A stretch of 43,165 nt of DNA from NCBI RefSeq assembly GCF_012726345.1, contig NZ_PTXN01000025.1, positions 1 through 43,165 of the forward strand. The letters run 5' to 3'. Below the pieces are notes generated by a model. That model searched no databases. It saw nothing but the letters and a program-made list of their open reading frames with translations, and had not been told where the DNA came from. The translations under genes were made by a program, and so were the position numbers. The stretch comes from Marinomonas sp. UCMA 3892. Lineage in GTDB: Bacteria > Pseudomonadota > Gammaproteobacteria > Pseudomonadales > Marinomonadaceae. Below are positions 17,843-27,068 of the stretch, piece after piece. How positions within the stretch are numbered: the first letter of the stretch is position 1; each line of letters opens with the position of its first letter.

Positions 17843-20800
17843 ATGGCAGAATACTATTGGTTGTTGGTGGCCTCTGCGCTTGTATTTATGATGCAGGCTG
17901 GCTTTTTGTGTTTAGAAAGTGGTCGTATTCGCAGTAAAAACAGCATTAACGTCGCGGCGAAAAATATATCTGATTTTATAATATCGACGACATTATTTTG
18001 GTTGTTTGGTTTTGGCATCATGTTTGGTGACTCTGTGGCAGGGTTGTTTGGTGCTAGTGATTTCTTTTTTGATGATCGGCACACGCCTTGGGAAATAAGC
18101 TTTTTTCTTTTTCAAATGATGTTTTGTGGTACCGCAGCAACGTTAACGTCTGGAGCGGTTGCTGAGCGCATGACATTCATTGGCTATCTGGCAATCACAG
18201 TTGTTTTAAGTGCATTCATTTATCCTATCGTTGGGCATTGGGCTTGGTCTGGTGTGTATCCTTCAGAAGGACCAGAAGGTTGGCTTGAGGCTCTTGGTTT
18301 TATTGATTTTGCGGGTTCTACCGTGGTGCACTCAGTTGGTGGCTGGGTAGCATTAGCCGCGATTATCATTATTGGACCTCGCCTTGGACGCTTTGAAGAG
18401 GGGATACGGTTACCACCTGGTAATAATCTCCCCTTGTCTGCTCTAGGAACGTTATTAATTTGGTTTGGTTGGATTGGTTTTAACGGCGGTAGCACATTAG
18501 CGCTAACCGATGCTGTGCCAATGATCATTCTAAATACCTTTATCTCTGCGGCTTGGGGGGCGCTAATCGCTGCTGGAATTAATTATTTCCGCGATGGCTA
18601 TATTGAGGTGGGCTTTGTGCTGAATGGCACAATTGCTGGTTTGGTAGGCATTACTGCTTCTTGTCATGTGGTTTCACCTGGGGCATCCGTTATTATTGGA
18701 GCTGTTTCTGGCGTAGTTGTGTATTTCGGTAGTTTACTGATGGAGCGCTGGAGTTTAGATGATGCATTAGATGTTGTTCCAGCGCATTTATTTGCGGGTA
18801 TATGGGGGACTTTGAGCGTCGCTTTATTTGGACAGACAGATAAAATTGATAATGGTTTGGGGTTTTTAGGGCAGCTTGGGGTACAAGCATTAGGTATTGT
18901 TGTTATTGGATTCTATTGCTTTGTGGTGGGTTATAGCTGCATGTGGCTGCTGAATCGTTTTATGCCGCTACGAGCGAGTAAAGAGCAAGAAGAGCAAGGT
19001 TTAAATGTTGCAGAACATAGAGCTACAACCGAATTATTTGATTTATTAACCTCCATGCAATATCAACAAAACAATGCGGATTTTTCAAAACCCGTACCGG
19101 AGGAGCCTTTTACTGAAGTTGGACAGATTGCTCGGAAATATAATCAAGTTATTGATCGAGTGAGTACTGAAATTGCGCAGCGAGATGACGCTTTGATGCG
19201 TTTTCAAGAGAGTGAAATGCGTAAGTCTGCGATATTGAATTCATCAATGGATTGTATTGTCACGATTAATCGCTTTGGTTCTGTAATAGAGTTTAATCCA
19301 GCGGCGGAACGAACATTCGGCTGCCTAAAAAAACAAGTCGAAGGTAAGAGTTTTATCGGTCTTTTTATTCGCGAAGAAGACAGAAAGAAAATTTTCGAAA
19401 GCTTGAACTCAGGTTTTTCTACATCAAACGGATTGATATTGAATCGACGTAATCCGTTTCGCTTACAGCGTAGTCCTAATAATGATTTTCCTGCTGAAAT
19501 TGCGATTACTAAGGCCAATGCTGACTCTTCACAAGAAAGTGAATATACACTTCATATTAGGGATATGACTCGCCACGTGAAACTACAGGAACGCCTGAAG
19601 TTCCTAGCCTATAGTGATCCATTAACCAGTTTGTATAATCGTACTTATTTGATGGACTCTTTAATCAGCGCTTTGCTTTTTGCTACCAAGCAAAAGACGT
19701 CTGTTGGATTGCTGTTTTTGGATCTGGATAATTTCAAAATCATCAACGACACATTAGGTCATAAAGCAGGTGACGAATTACTGTGTGAAGTGGCTAGACG
19801 TTTAATTGCAGTGTCTGATCAGTTTGATGTCATTGCTCGTTGGGGCGGCGACGAATTTGTCTTTATGATGACGAAAGATGTCACTGAAAGTCGTTTGGCG
19901 AAGCGAGCGCAACAAATTTTAGAGGCCATGCGAGCGCCAGTTTGTTTAAACGAGCAATATTTCACCATACCAACGAGTATTGGTATCGCCTACACCGGCG
20001 AGCAAAGTTTGGATGCCGATAAGTTGATTCAACAAGCTGATATCGCAATGTATTGGGCTAAGGAAAAAGGTCGTGATAATGCGCAATTCTTTACACCTGA
20101 AATGTCCAATATTGTCACGAAAAAATTTGGTTTTGAGAAAGAGATTAATGATGCGCTTGCATCAGAACAGTTTTCTTTAGTTTTTCAACCAAAAGTCTTT
20201 ATGGAAAAAGAAAACATCCTCGGTTTAGAGGCGTTGATCCGCTGGAATCATCCAACCAAGGGGCTTATTCCACCTGCTGACTTTATTCCAATGGCGGAAG
20301 AGTCTAACTTAATCTCTAGAATTGATGAGTGGGTGATTGATCAAGCTTTATTACAGCAAAAAGCATGGCGTGATCAAGGTTTACGGATTGTTCCTATTGC
20401 TGTGAATCTTTCTGGGCGGCATTTGGTATCGGACTCTCTGGTGTCTTATATCTCACAGAAATTAAATGCTTACGGTATCGAGGGATGCTTGCTAGAGATT
20501 GAAATTACTGAGGGGGTGCTACTCCAAGATATTCAGCGCTGTATCGAGGTGATGGCAGAATTGAAAGAGTTAGATATTAGAATCTCAGTAGATGATTTTG
20601 GAACAGGCTATTCGTCGCTAAGCTATTTAAAACGGTTACCGTTGGATATCTTGAAGATTGATCATTCATTTGTTGAAGAATGCGATCGCCATATTGAAGA
20701 CGCTAAAATATGTGAAACCATTGTTCACTTGGCGCGAAATTTAGAATTGGTGATTGTTGCGGAGGGGGTAGAAACCGCTCCGCAAGCAGATACGTTGAAG

Positions 20801-20899
20801 TCGTTAGGCTGTGAGATCTTCCAAGGCTACTATTTCCATAAACCTATGGTAAGTGCTGATATTGCCAAGTTGCTTATTGAGGATCTTGTGATTGGTTAG
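17843..20899 (+). CDS. Ammonium transporter fused to PAS-GGDEF-EAL
   Basis: A 1018-residue protein. Residues 1-375 are an Amt/MEP channel with about 11 membrane segments; the twin pore histidines are H163 (VVHSVGGW) and H315 (VVPAHLFAGIWG). A PAS-like domain lies at about 460-580, GGDEF at about 590-740 with RWGGDEF intact (668-672), and EAL at about 765-1010 with LEALIRW (795-801), DDFGTGYSS, KIDHSF and AEGVE present. The arginine of the RxxD product-inhibition site is absent before GGDEF. It probably couples ammonium binding or transport to cyclic-di-GMP turnover, though which activity dominates is unknown. ATG 17843 is preferred because AGG lies six bases upstream. The 3' end overlaps mnhG. 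Confidence 0.93.
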   Translation: MAEYYWLLVASALVFMMQAGFLCLESGRIRSKNSINVAAKNISDFIISTTLFWLFGFGIMFGDSVAGLFGASDFFFDDRHTPWEISFFLFQMMFCGTAATLTSGAVAERMTFIGYLAITVVLSAFIYPIVGHWAWSGVYPSEGPEGWLEALGFIDFAGSTVVHSVGGWVALAAIIIIGPRLGRFEEGIRLPPGNNLPLSALGTLLIWFGWIGFNGGSTLALTDAVPMIILNTFISAAWGALIAAGINYFRDGYIEVGFVLNGTIAGLVGITASCHVVSPGASVIIGAVSGVVVYFGSLLMERWSLDDALDVVPAHLFAGIWGTLSVALFGQTDKIDNGLGFLGQLGVQALGIVVIGFYCFVVGYSCMWLLNRFMPLRASKEQEEQGLNVAEHRATTELFDLLTSMQYQQNNADFSKPVPEEPFTEVGQIARKYNQVIDRVSTEIAQRDDALMRFQESEMRKSAILNSSMDCIVTINRFGSVIEFNPAAERTFGCLKKQVEGKSFIGLFIREEDRKKIFESLNSGFSTSNGLILNRRNPFRLQRSPNNDFPAEIAITKANADSSQESEYTLHIRDMTRHVKLQERLKFLAYSDPLTSLYNRTYLMDSLISALLFATKQKTSVGLLFLDLDNFKIINDTLGHKAGDELLCEVARRLIAVSDQFDVIARWGGDEFVFMMTKDVTESRLAKRAQQILEAMRAPVCLNEQYFTIPTSIGIAYTGEQSLDADKLIQQADIAMYWAKEKGRDNAQFFTPEMSNIVTKKFGFEKEINDALASEQFSLVFQPKVFMEKENILGLEALIRWNHPTKGLIPPADFIPMAEESNLISRIDEWVIDQALLQQKAWRDQGLRIVPIAVNLSGRHLVSDSLVSYISQKLNAYGIEGCLLEIEITEGVLLQDIQRCIEVMAELKELDIRISVDDFGTGYSSLSYLKRLPLDILKIDHSFVEECDRHIEDAKICETIVHLARNLELVIVAEGVETAPQADTLKSLGCEIFQGYYFHKPMVSADIAKLLIEDLVIG

Positions 20900-21251
20900 G
20901 TGTTTCTCTATTACGGATAGTTTCCATAAGTTCTTGGTTCTGCGTTTTTTCTAGCGGCTTAGTGCGATAGTGCAGTGCCGTTTTTGCAATCATATTGGCC
21001 GCGACCGGTGCGGTAATCAATAGGAATAAGGTAATCAAAAACTCTTGAATGGAAAGGAATCCTTTTAAATGGCTTTGAAAGATCATTGATGCAACTAACA
21101 CACCAGTAATTCCCAATGTAGATGCCTTTGTTGGACTGTGAAGGCGCATGTAAATGTCAGGCAAACGCGCAAGACCATAAGAGCCTATCAACAGAAAAAT
21201 GCCTCCAACAAGCAAAGACACGCAGATGATGATTTCGAGATAAAAAGGCAT
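20874..21251 (-). CDS. mnhG: Mrp antiporter subunit G
   Basis: 125 residues with three hydrophobic segments, including the family-typical GSYGLARLPDIYMRLHSPTKASTLG. Last gene of the minus-strand Mrp operon, nine bases after mnhF. Mrp subunit G is required for assembly of the multi-subunit cation/proton antiporter. The C-terminal tail is polar. Its final 26 bases overlap the end of the convergent Amt fusion gene. Confidence 0.93.
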   Translation of the reverse strand: MPFYLEIIICVSLLVGGIFLLIGSYGLARLPDIYMRLHSPTKASTLGITGVLVASMIFQSHLKGFLSIQEFLITLFLLITAPVAANMIAKTALHYRTKPLEKTQNQELMETIRNRETPNQSQDPQ

Positions 21252-21260
21252 AACTGATCC

Positions 21261-21530
21261 TTATTCTATGATGTCGCCGCGAAGTAAGTACTTACATAGA
21301 GCCGCAGTACTGACAAATCCTAGCATGGCAATTAATAGTGCTGCTTCAAAATACAACGCGCTTTCTACATAAATGCCGTAGAGCAAAATAAGTGCAATGG
21401 CGTTTATGTACATTGTATCTAGTGCCAGAATTCGGTCTGATATGGTTGGGCCTTTTAGGAGACGCCATAAGTTCAAAATCAGCGCAATGCAAATACACAC
21501 CGCCACTATGGTGATGGTTATCTTTAGCAT
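21261..21530 (-). CDS. mnhF: Mrp antiporter subunit F
   Basis: 89 residues and three predicted membrane helices, with LKGPTISDRILALDTMYINAIALI typical of MrpF/PhaF apart from small changes. It overlaps the end of mnhE by seven bases, which indicates translational coupling. Part of the membrane complex that exchanges Na+ or K+ for protons. Confidence 0.93.
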   Translation of the reverse strand: MLKITITIVAVCICIALILNLWRLLKGPTISDRILALDTMYINAIALILLYGIYVESALYFEAALLIAMLGFVSTAALCKYLLRGDIIE

Positions 21531-22009
21531 CCAAATATCTCCTTGATTGGCTTCTCATAGCGTTGCTTAACCGATTTAATCAGCTCAGCTTCGTCATCTA
21601 GGTGAAGTGAATGAACATATAGCCAGGCTTTGTCTTTTGATACTTCTGCACTCACGGTTCCAGGTGTTAGAGACACTGTGCTGGCTAAAATAGTGATACC
21701 TAAGTCTGAGTCGATATTGATCGGAATCGCGACAAAACCTGGTGTTAACTTGTTGATTGGGCCAATAATCAGTAACGCTACTTCTACATTGGCGACCAAA
21801 ATATCTTTTAACACCATGAGTATGTATCGAATCGCCAGCCAAGGCTTAAGAATCTTAGGATGTTCATCACGCATACTGTTTACTAGTAAGGGAATAGTGA
21901 TTGCAAAGAAAACTGCCAACACCATGTGACCAGCACTAATAGAATTGTTCAATAACAGCCAAACCACAAACAATAGCAGGCTGTGAAATGGCATAGGGAA
22001 TAACTTCAT
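21524..22009 (-). CDS. mnhE: Mrp antiporter subunit E
   Basis: 161 residues. The hydrophobic N-terminus is followed by a soluble part with TPGFVAIPINIDSDLGITILA and VSLTPGTVSAEVS, the MrpE signature region. It overlaps mnhD by four bases (ATGA) and mnhF by seven. It is needed for stability of the complex rather than forming the ion path by itself. Confidence 0.93.
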   Translation of the reverse strand: MKLFPMPFHSLLLFVVWLLLNNSISAGHMVLAVFFAITIPLLVNSMRDEHPKILKPWLAIRYILMVLKDILVANVEVALLIIGPINKLTPGFVAIPINIDSDLGITILASTVSLTPGTVSAEVSKDKAWLYVHSLHLDDEAELIKSVKQRYEKPIKEIFGC

Positions 22010-23517
22010 TGGGCTACTCCTGGTAATAAAGCATAAGCAGAAGCTTGAATATCATGTAGATGGTGCGCTGCTTGCTGAGTAAATTCACTGATATCGCCAC
22101 CGAAAACAACTAATATTGGAGACGCAAATAACAATAAGCCGATACCCATTATTTCGGTTATTTTAGCGGGTTCTGCTTCTGCAGCCACACTGCCATTGTG
22201 ACGCCAGAAAAGCGTTGTGCCAGCTCGTGAGAAAGCAATTAAGGCAGCTAAACTGCCAATGAGAATTAAAGGCCAAACCCACATAGTTTGTGCAGAAGAC
22301 TGTGTTGCTTGCAGTATCATGATTTTGCCAACAAACCCAGATAATGGTGGCATACCGATTAATGCCAAAGCAGAAATTGCAAATCCAAAGCCTAGTAATC
22401 TAGGTTGAACAAAAGGACGTGAGCGAACGAAACGGTCTTCGGCTTTACCGCGTTGGCGAGACATAACATCGGCGAGCAAAAATAATCCAGCTGATGCCAA
22501 AGTACTATGCACCATGTAATACAGAGCCGCAGAGGTTGCTGCTTCTGAATTGATTGCTGCACAAGCCAGTAAACTACCACTGGAGATAATGACTAAGTTC
22601 GCGCTGAGTGTTTTGATTCCAGGACTTGCGAATACACCTATGGTACCAATGGTGATGGTTAACAAGGCCATTGGCCATAACCAAGGAGTAGCAATGTTGG
22701 CCAGTTCGCCAGCATCGTCGCCAAAAATAACAGTATAGACGCGGAAAATACTGTAAATCCCTACCTTGGTCATAATGGCAAATAACGCAGCGACTGGTGC
22801 ACTAGCGCTGGCGTAGGTTTTCGGTAACCAAAAATGCATTGGCAGCATGGCAGCTTTTAAGCCGAATACGACTAATAATAACAGCGCACCAGTTTTGGCT
22901 AGTGTCGCCGTTTCACCTTGCAGTTGGCCAACTTTGATTGCCATGTCTGCCATATTTAGCGTGCCAAGCGTGCCATATAAAATACCAAGGCCGAACAAGA
23001 ATAGGCTAGAACCAACAAGGTTAAGAATGACATAGTGCAAAGCTGCTTGGGTTTTCTGTTTGCCGCCAGCATGGATTAATAGCGCATAAGAAGCGATTAG
23101 TAATACTTCGAAAAAGACGAATAAGTTAAATATATCGCCTGTTAAGAAAGCACCGTTAATGCCCATTATTTGGAACATAAACAGTGGGTGGAAATACGCG
23201 CCACCTTTGTCTTGTCCTGCGACAGCATACAGCATTACGCAGAAGGCTAAAAAGGCCGTTAATAGCACAAGAAGACTAGAAACCTTATCTGCAACTAATG
23301 CAATACCAAAAGGTGCTTGCCAGCCACCTAAAGCATAAAGCTGAACGCCTTGGGCATTTATCTGATACAACAAAACTGCTGATGAAATCAGTAAAAACAA
23401 GGTGCCAATAATGGACGTAATGCGCTGGGAGTTAATGTCGCGTGATATCGGCGGCAACAACATGATGGCGCCAAATAACAAAGGAATCAGAATCGGAAAA
23501 ATGCTCAAGTGCTGCAT
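22006..23517 (-). CDS. mnhD: Mrp antiporter subunit D (NuoM/NuoN-like)
   Basis: 503 residues with about 14 membrane segments. It belongs to the antiporter-like family shared with complex I subunits; recognisable stretches are GDIFNLFVFFEVLLIASYALL, with the conserved glutamate, and KAAMLPMHFWLPKTYASA, with the conserved lysine. Together with the MrpA part it probably forms the proton and cation paths. Its start codon directly follows the stop of mnhC. Confidence 0.96.
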   Translation of the reverse strand: MQHLSIFPILIPLLFGAIMLLPPISRDINSQRITSIIGTLFLLISSAVLLYQINAQGVQLYALGGWQAPFGIALVADKVSSLLVLLTAFLAFCVMLYAVAGQDKGGAYFHPLFMFQIMGINGAFLTGDIFNLFVFFEVLLIASYALLIHAGGKQKTQAALHYVILNLVGSSLFLFGLGILYGTLGTLNMADMAIKVGQLQGETATLAKTGALLLLVVFGLKAAMLPMHFWLPKTYASASAPVAALFAIMTKVGIYSIFRVYTVIFGDDAGELANIATPWLWPMALLTITIGTIGVFASPGIKTLSANLVIISSGSLLACAAINSEAATSAALYYMVHSTLASAGLFLLADVMSRQRGKAEDRFVRSRPFVQPRLLGFGFAISALALIGMPPLSGFVGKIMILQATQSSAQTMWVWPLILIGSLAALIAFSRAGTTLFWRHNGSVAAEAEPAKITEIMGIGLLLFASPILVVFGGDISEFTQQAAHHLHDIQASAYALLPGVAQ

Positions 23518-23883
23518 TTATTGGCTCCCTCCTGATTTCTTTGAGGCGTCGCCTGGTTGTGCAGGCAAGGTGCCATCAACATGATCATTACCCAAATCAG
23601 CGCGGGCACGCATTGCTAAGATTACTGCGAACGCTGTCATAGCAAAACCGATAACAATGGCGGTTAGTACCAAAGCCTGAGGAAGCGGGTCGCTGTATTG
23701 CTCGGACTCACCCAGTACTGCGGCCGCATTAAGTTTTAGTCTGCCGCTGGCAAACAAGAATAAGTTCACCGCGTAAGACAATAAAGTTAAACCGATAACC
23801 ACGGAAAAAGTGCGGCCTCGTAAGGCAAGAAAGATTCCGCAGGCTGTTAATAAGCCAACGCAAAATGCGTATAAACCTTCCAT
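23518..23883 (-). CDS. mnhC: Mrp antiporter subunit C (NuoK-like)
   Basis: 121 residues, three membrane helices, homologous to complex I NuoK: LTLLSYAVNLFLFASGRL and DPLPQALVLTAIVIGFAMTAF are typical. It shares one base with the stop of mnhAB. The C-terminal tail is glycine- and serine-rich and polar. Confidence 0.95.
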   Translation of the reverse strand: MEGLYAFCVGLLTACGIFLALRGRTFSVVIGLTLLSYAVNLFLFASGRLKLNAAAVLGESEQYSDPLPQALVLTAIVIGFAMTAFAVILAMRARADLGNDHVDGTLPAQPGDASKKSGGSQ

Positions 23884-26687
23884 TAATCATGCTCCTTTTG
23901 AGTAGGACGCTCACTGGTGGTCAATTGACCTAGATTGGCAAGGATCAACATGGTTGCGCCAACCACAGTAAGGAAAACACCAAGATCAAAAATCATGGCA
24001 CTGGCTAATTCGAATTTTCCGATCACTGGTAAGTAGAAGTAATCAAACCAAGATGACAAGAAAGTATGGCCAAAGACCCAACTACCCAAACCACTTAGGG
24101 TGGCGATACCAATGCCTGAACCAATCATGATTTGATAATCCAGCTTGAGGCGAGTCTTAATCCAGTCAACACCGTGTGCCACATACTGTTGAATAATGGC
24201 AACCGATGTAATTAAGCCTGCTATAAAACCACCACCTGGCATGTTGTGCCCGCGTAAGAAAATATACGCAGAAACTAACAGCGCTAATGGCAAAAGACTC
24301 TGGGAAATCACGGCCAAAAGAATAGGGTAGCGGTCTTCCGACCAAGCCAATCCGTTACCGTCGCTAGATGGCATATAAAGACGCATTTTAGCGATCAGCT
24401 TATAAATCCCTAATGCCGCAATACCTAAAACGGTAATTTCACCAAGAGTATCGAAGCCACGGAAATCCACCAAAATCACGTTTACAATATTGGTTCCGCC
24501 ACCACCAGTCTTACTGTTTTCGGTGAAGAAAGTTGAAATCGTATCGAGGGGCCGAGTCATCAAGGCATAAGAAATGGTACCAACTACGCCACCAATTAAT
24601 GATGCAAGGCTCAAATCTCGCACAACACGTCGAGGAGAAGATTCTTTCGGTGTATTTTGTGGTAAAAAGAACAGCGCCAAAATCAACAAAATCACCGTCA
24701 CAACTTCAACCGAAAGCTGAGTAAGTGCCAAATCAGGTGCTGAAAACTGAGCGAATGCCAATGAAACAATCAAACCCACCACAGACAAGGTGAGCAAAGC
24801 GATAACTCGTCTTCTATGCCAAAGTACAGTGGCTAAGGCGGAAACACATAACAACACCGCGCAAGTGATAGACAATGCATCAAGAGGAATCTCGGGGCGT
24901 TGTCCCGCGGTCGCATTTAGCTTCATCAAGGTAGACGCAGTCATTACAATCGCAATAACTAAAACAAAGAAAATATAACGCTGTAGTGATCCATTTTCCG
25001 TGAAAGCAATAAAACGGCTGGCCCTGTTAGTGAGGGACTGAATGACTCCCTCAAACACTAATTTAGGATCACTGGTTGGAAATTGTGCTTGGAACTTAAA
25101 CATATGGTGGCGGTTATGGTACATGTACAAACCACCTAGCAAAGCAATCACACTCATTAGTAATGGGAAATTGAAACCATGCCAAATTGCAAGGCTGTAT
25201 GTTGGTGCTGGACCATTTAGTGTTGCTTCCGCCGCCGCAAATAATAGATCGCCCACGACTAAACTTGGAAAAATCCCAACAACTAGACAAAGCCCAACCA
25301 AAATCTCTACTGGCACACGCATGTAGCGTGGTGGCTCATGAGGTGTTTTAGGTAAGTTAATTGGCTCACCATTAAAAAACACATCGTGAATAAAACGCAT
25401 CGAATAGGCAACAGCAAATACGCCACCTAAGGTCGCCAGTACCGGAATAAACCAAGACAAGGATCCAAGTGATGCCTGATGCAATGTTTCAGTAAAGAAC
25501 ATCTCTTTCGACAAGAAACCATTCATCAATGGCACACCTGCCATAGAAGCCGACGCGACCATAGCTAAAGTCGCCGTGTAAGGCATGTATTTCCAGAGAC
25601 CATTTAACTGACGCATATCGCGTGAGCCAGATTCATGATCAATAATCCCCGCAGCCATAAACAAGGAGGCTTTGAAAATAGCGTGGTTGATTATATGGAA
25701 GATAGCGGCCACAGCAGCAAGGTCTGTCCCCATGCCGAGCAACAAGGTAATCAAACCCAAATGACTGATGGTCGAGTTCGCCAACAGCCCTTTTAAATCA
25801 TGCTGGAATATCGCGATGTAAGCACCCACAAGGAAGGTCGCTAAACCTGTCAGACTTACTATCATGAACCAAAGATCAGTATCCGCAAGCGCTGGGTAAA
25901 AACGTGCCATTAAGAAAATACCGGCTTTTACCATAGTTGCAGAATGTAGGTATGCGCTCACTGGCGTTGGTGCCGCCATGGCATTGGGTAGCCAGAAATG
26001 GAATGGAAATTGCGCCGATTTTGTAAAAGCACCAAGTAAAATCAGAACTACAATAATTGGATAATTTGCACTAGCTTTGATCAACTCGCCGCTGTCTAAA
26101 ACATCTTGTAGGCTAAAACTACCTACCGTGTTACCTAGAATCAACAAGCCAGCTAACAAGGCTAAACCGCCAGCGCCTGTGACGGTTAGCGCCATTCTTG
26201 CGCCTTTTCTAGCTTCTGTTTTATGTCCCCAGAAGCTGATGAGCAAAAAGGAACTAATACTGGTTAATTCCCAGAAAAACCACAGCTGAATCAAATTATC
26301 AGACAGCACCACGCCAAGCATGGCAAACATAAAGAGAATTAAGTAAGAGTAAAATTTACCAATAGAGTCTTTCGCAGATAAATAATAGCGAGCATACAGA
26401 ATAACAAGTAAACCAATACCCAGAATCAAAATAGAGAACAGCAACGCCAAGCCATCTAAACGAAAGGCAAGTTCTAACCCAATAGCAGGAATCCACGGTA
26501 GTGCTGCTTGAAAGCGTTCGCCTTGGAAAATATCACCAGCATGTGTAAGGACTAAAAAGAGAGTTAAAGCAGGTAGTGCTGCTGTCATAAACGCACAAGC
26601 AGTACGACTAAAACGAGCGGTAATAAGCGGGATTAATGTACCTAATAAAGGAAGAAAAGGTAGCCAGATAAGTGAACTCAAAGGCAA
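23883..26687 (-). CDS. mnhAB: Fused Mrp antiporter subunits A and B
   Basis: 934 residues. The large N-terminal part is the NuoL-like MrpA, with WFFWELTSISSFLLI, KSAQFPFHFWLPNAMAAPTPVSAYLHSATMVKAG (only part cited in standard motifs) and a MrpA C-terminal extension. From about residue 785 it continues as MrpB, marked by RGHNMPGGGFIAGL (near 814). Separate mnhA and mnhB genes are usual in Gram-positive operons; the fusion is typical of the proteobacterial group, also called PhaAB. The operon order AB-C-D-E-F-G is complete. Likely Na+/H+ exchange in a marine cell, though K+/H+ cannot be excluded. Confidence 0.95.
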   Translation of the reverse strand: MPLSSLIWLPFLPLLGTLIPLITARFSRTACAFMTAALPALTLFLVLTHAGDIFQGERFQAALPWIPAIGLELAFRLDGLALLFSILILGIGLLVILYARYYLSAKDSIGKFYSYLILFMFAMLGVVLSDNLIQLWFFWELTSISSFLLISFWGHKTEARKGARMALTVTGAGGLALLAGLLILGNTVGSFSLQDVLDSGELIKASANYPIIVVLILLGAFTKSAQFPFHFWLPNAMAAPTPVSAYLHSATMVKAGIFLMARFYPALADTDLWFMIVSLTGLATFLVGAYIAIFQHDLKGLLANSTISHLGLITLLLGMGTDLAAVAAIFHIINHAIFKASLFMAAGIIDHESGSRDMRQLNGLWKYMPYTATLAMVASASMAGVPLMNGFLSKEMFFTETLHQASLGSLSWFIPVLATLGGVFAVAYSMRFIHDVFFNGEPINLPKTPHEPPRYMRVPVEILVGLCLVVGIFPSLVVGDLLFAAAEATLNGPAPTYSLAIWHGFNFPLLMSVIALLGGLYMYHNRHHMFKFQAQFPTSDPKLVFEGVIQSLTNRASRFIAFTENGSLQRYIFFVLVIAIVMTASTLMKLNATAGQRPEIPLDALSITCAVLLCVSALATVLWHRRRVIALLTLSVVGLIVSLAFAQFSAPDLALTQLSVEVVTVILLILALFFLPQNTPKESSPRRVVRDLSLASLIGGVVGTISYALMTRPLDTISTFFTENSKTGGGGTNIVNVILVDFRGFDTLGEITVLGIAALGIYKLIAKMRLYMPSSDGNGLAWSEDRYPILLAVISQSLLPLALLVSAYIFLRGHNMPGGGFIAGLITSVAIIQQYVAHGVDWIKTRLKLDYQIMIGSGIGIATLSGLGSWVFGHTFLSSWFDYFYLPVIGKFELASAMIFDLGVFLTVVGATMLILANLGQLTTSERPTQKEHD

Positions 26688-27068
26688 AACTCCTTTCTAG
26701 TGATTGGTAATATAATATGTATGTGCTGTGCGAGCATGGTTGTTATCCTAACAATCGTTCTCTAAGAGTGGTTCTTCAACATTGTTTACCCTACAAACTG
26801 ACAGAGCAACGGCCCCGTAAGCATAGCCTTTTATCAATCTAATCAATAGGCTAAAACTGTTTTTACAGTAAAAAATAGTATCGATTTTTTTTCAGAAAGC
26901 CGAACAATATGAACTCTTAACTTAAAAAAAGTTCCTTTAAGATAGATTTTATTCATTATTTGAGGTTAGTTTAGCGTCGCTAAATTACCGTGAGGTAGCA
27001 TGCGCTGTTGGAGAGCCCATAAATGAAAAAGTGCTTCTTATGGGCTCTATATAATTAGTTCAAAAGTA
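26688..27068. other. Intergenic region upstream of the mrp operon
   Basis: About 380 bases without a gene. On the mrp side, TAGCC/GGCTA arms (about 26825-26855) and CTGT-TTTT-ACAG (near 26858) could fold in the leader. A stem near 27012-27048 follows the chemoreceptor gene. T-rich stretches occur at 26885-26893. No specific riboswitch is recognised, although a sodium-responsive element would make sense for this operon. Confidence 0.4.
27012..27048 (-). terminator. Hairpin after the chemoreceptor gene
   Basis: AGAGCCCATAA (27012-27022) and TTATGGGCTCT (27038-27048) form a perfect 11-bp stem with a 15-base loop. There is no U tract on either side, so it may be a factor-dependent terminator or a 3'-end-protecting stem. 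Confidence 0.5.

Noticed and set aside
26688..26900. Sodium riboswitch upstream of mrp
   Set aside because: Some inverted repeats exist, but I could not match a known riboswitch consensus; needs a covariance model search.
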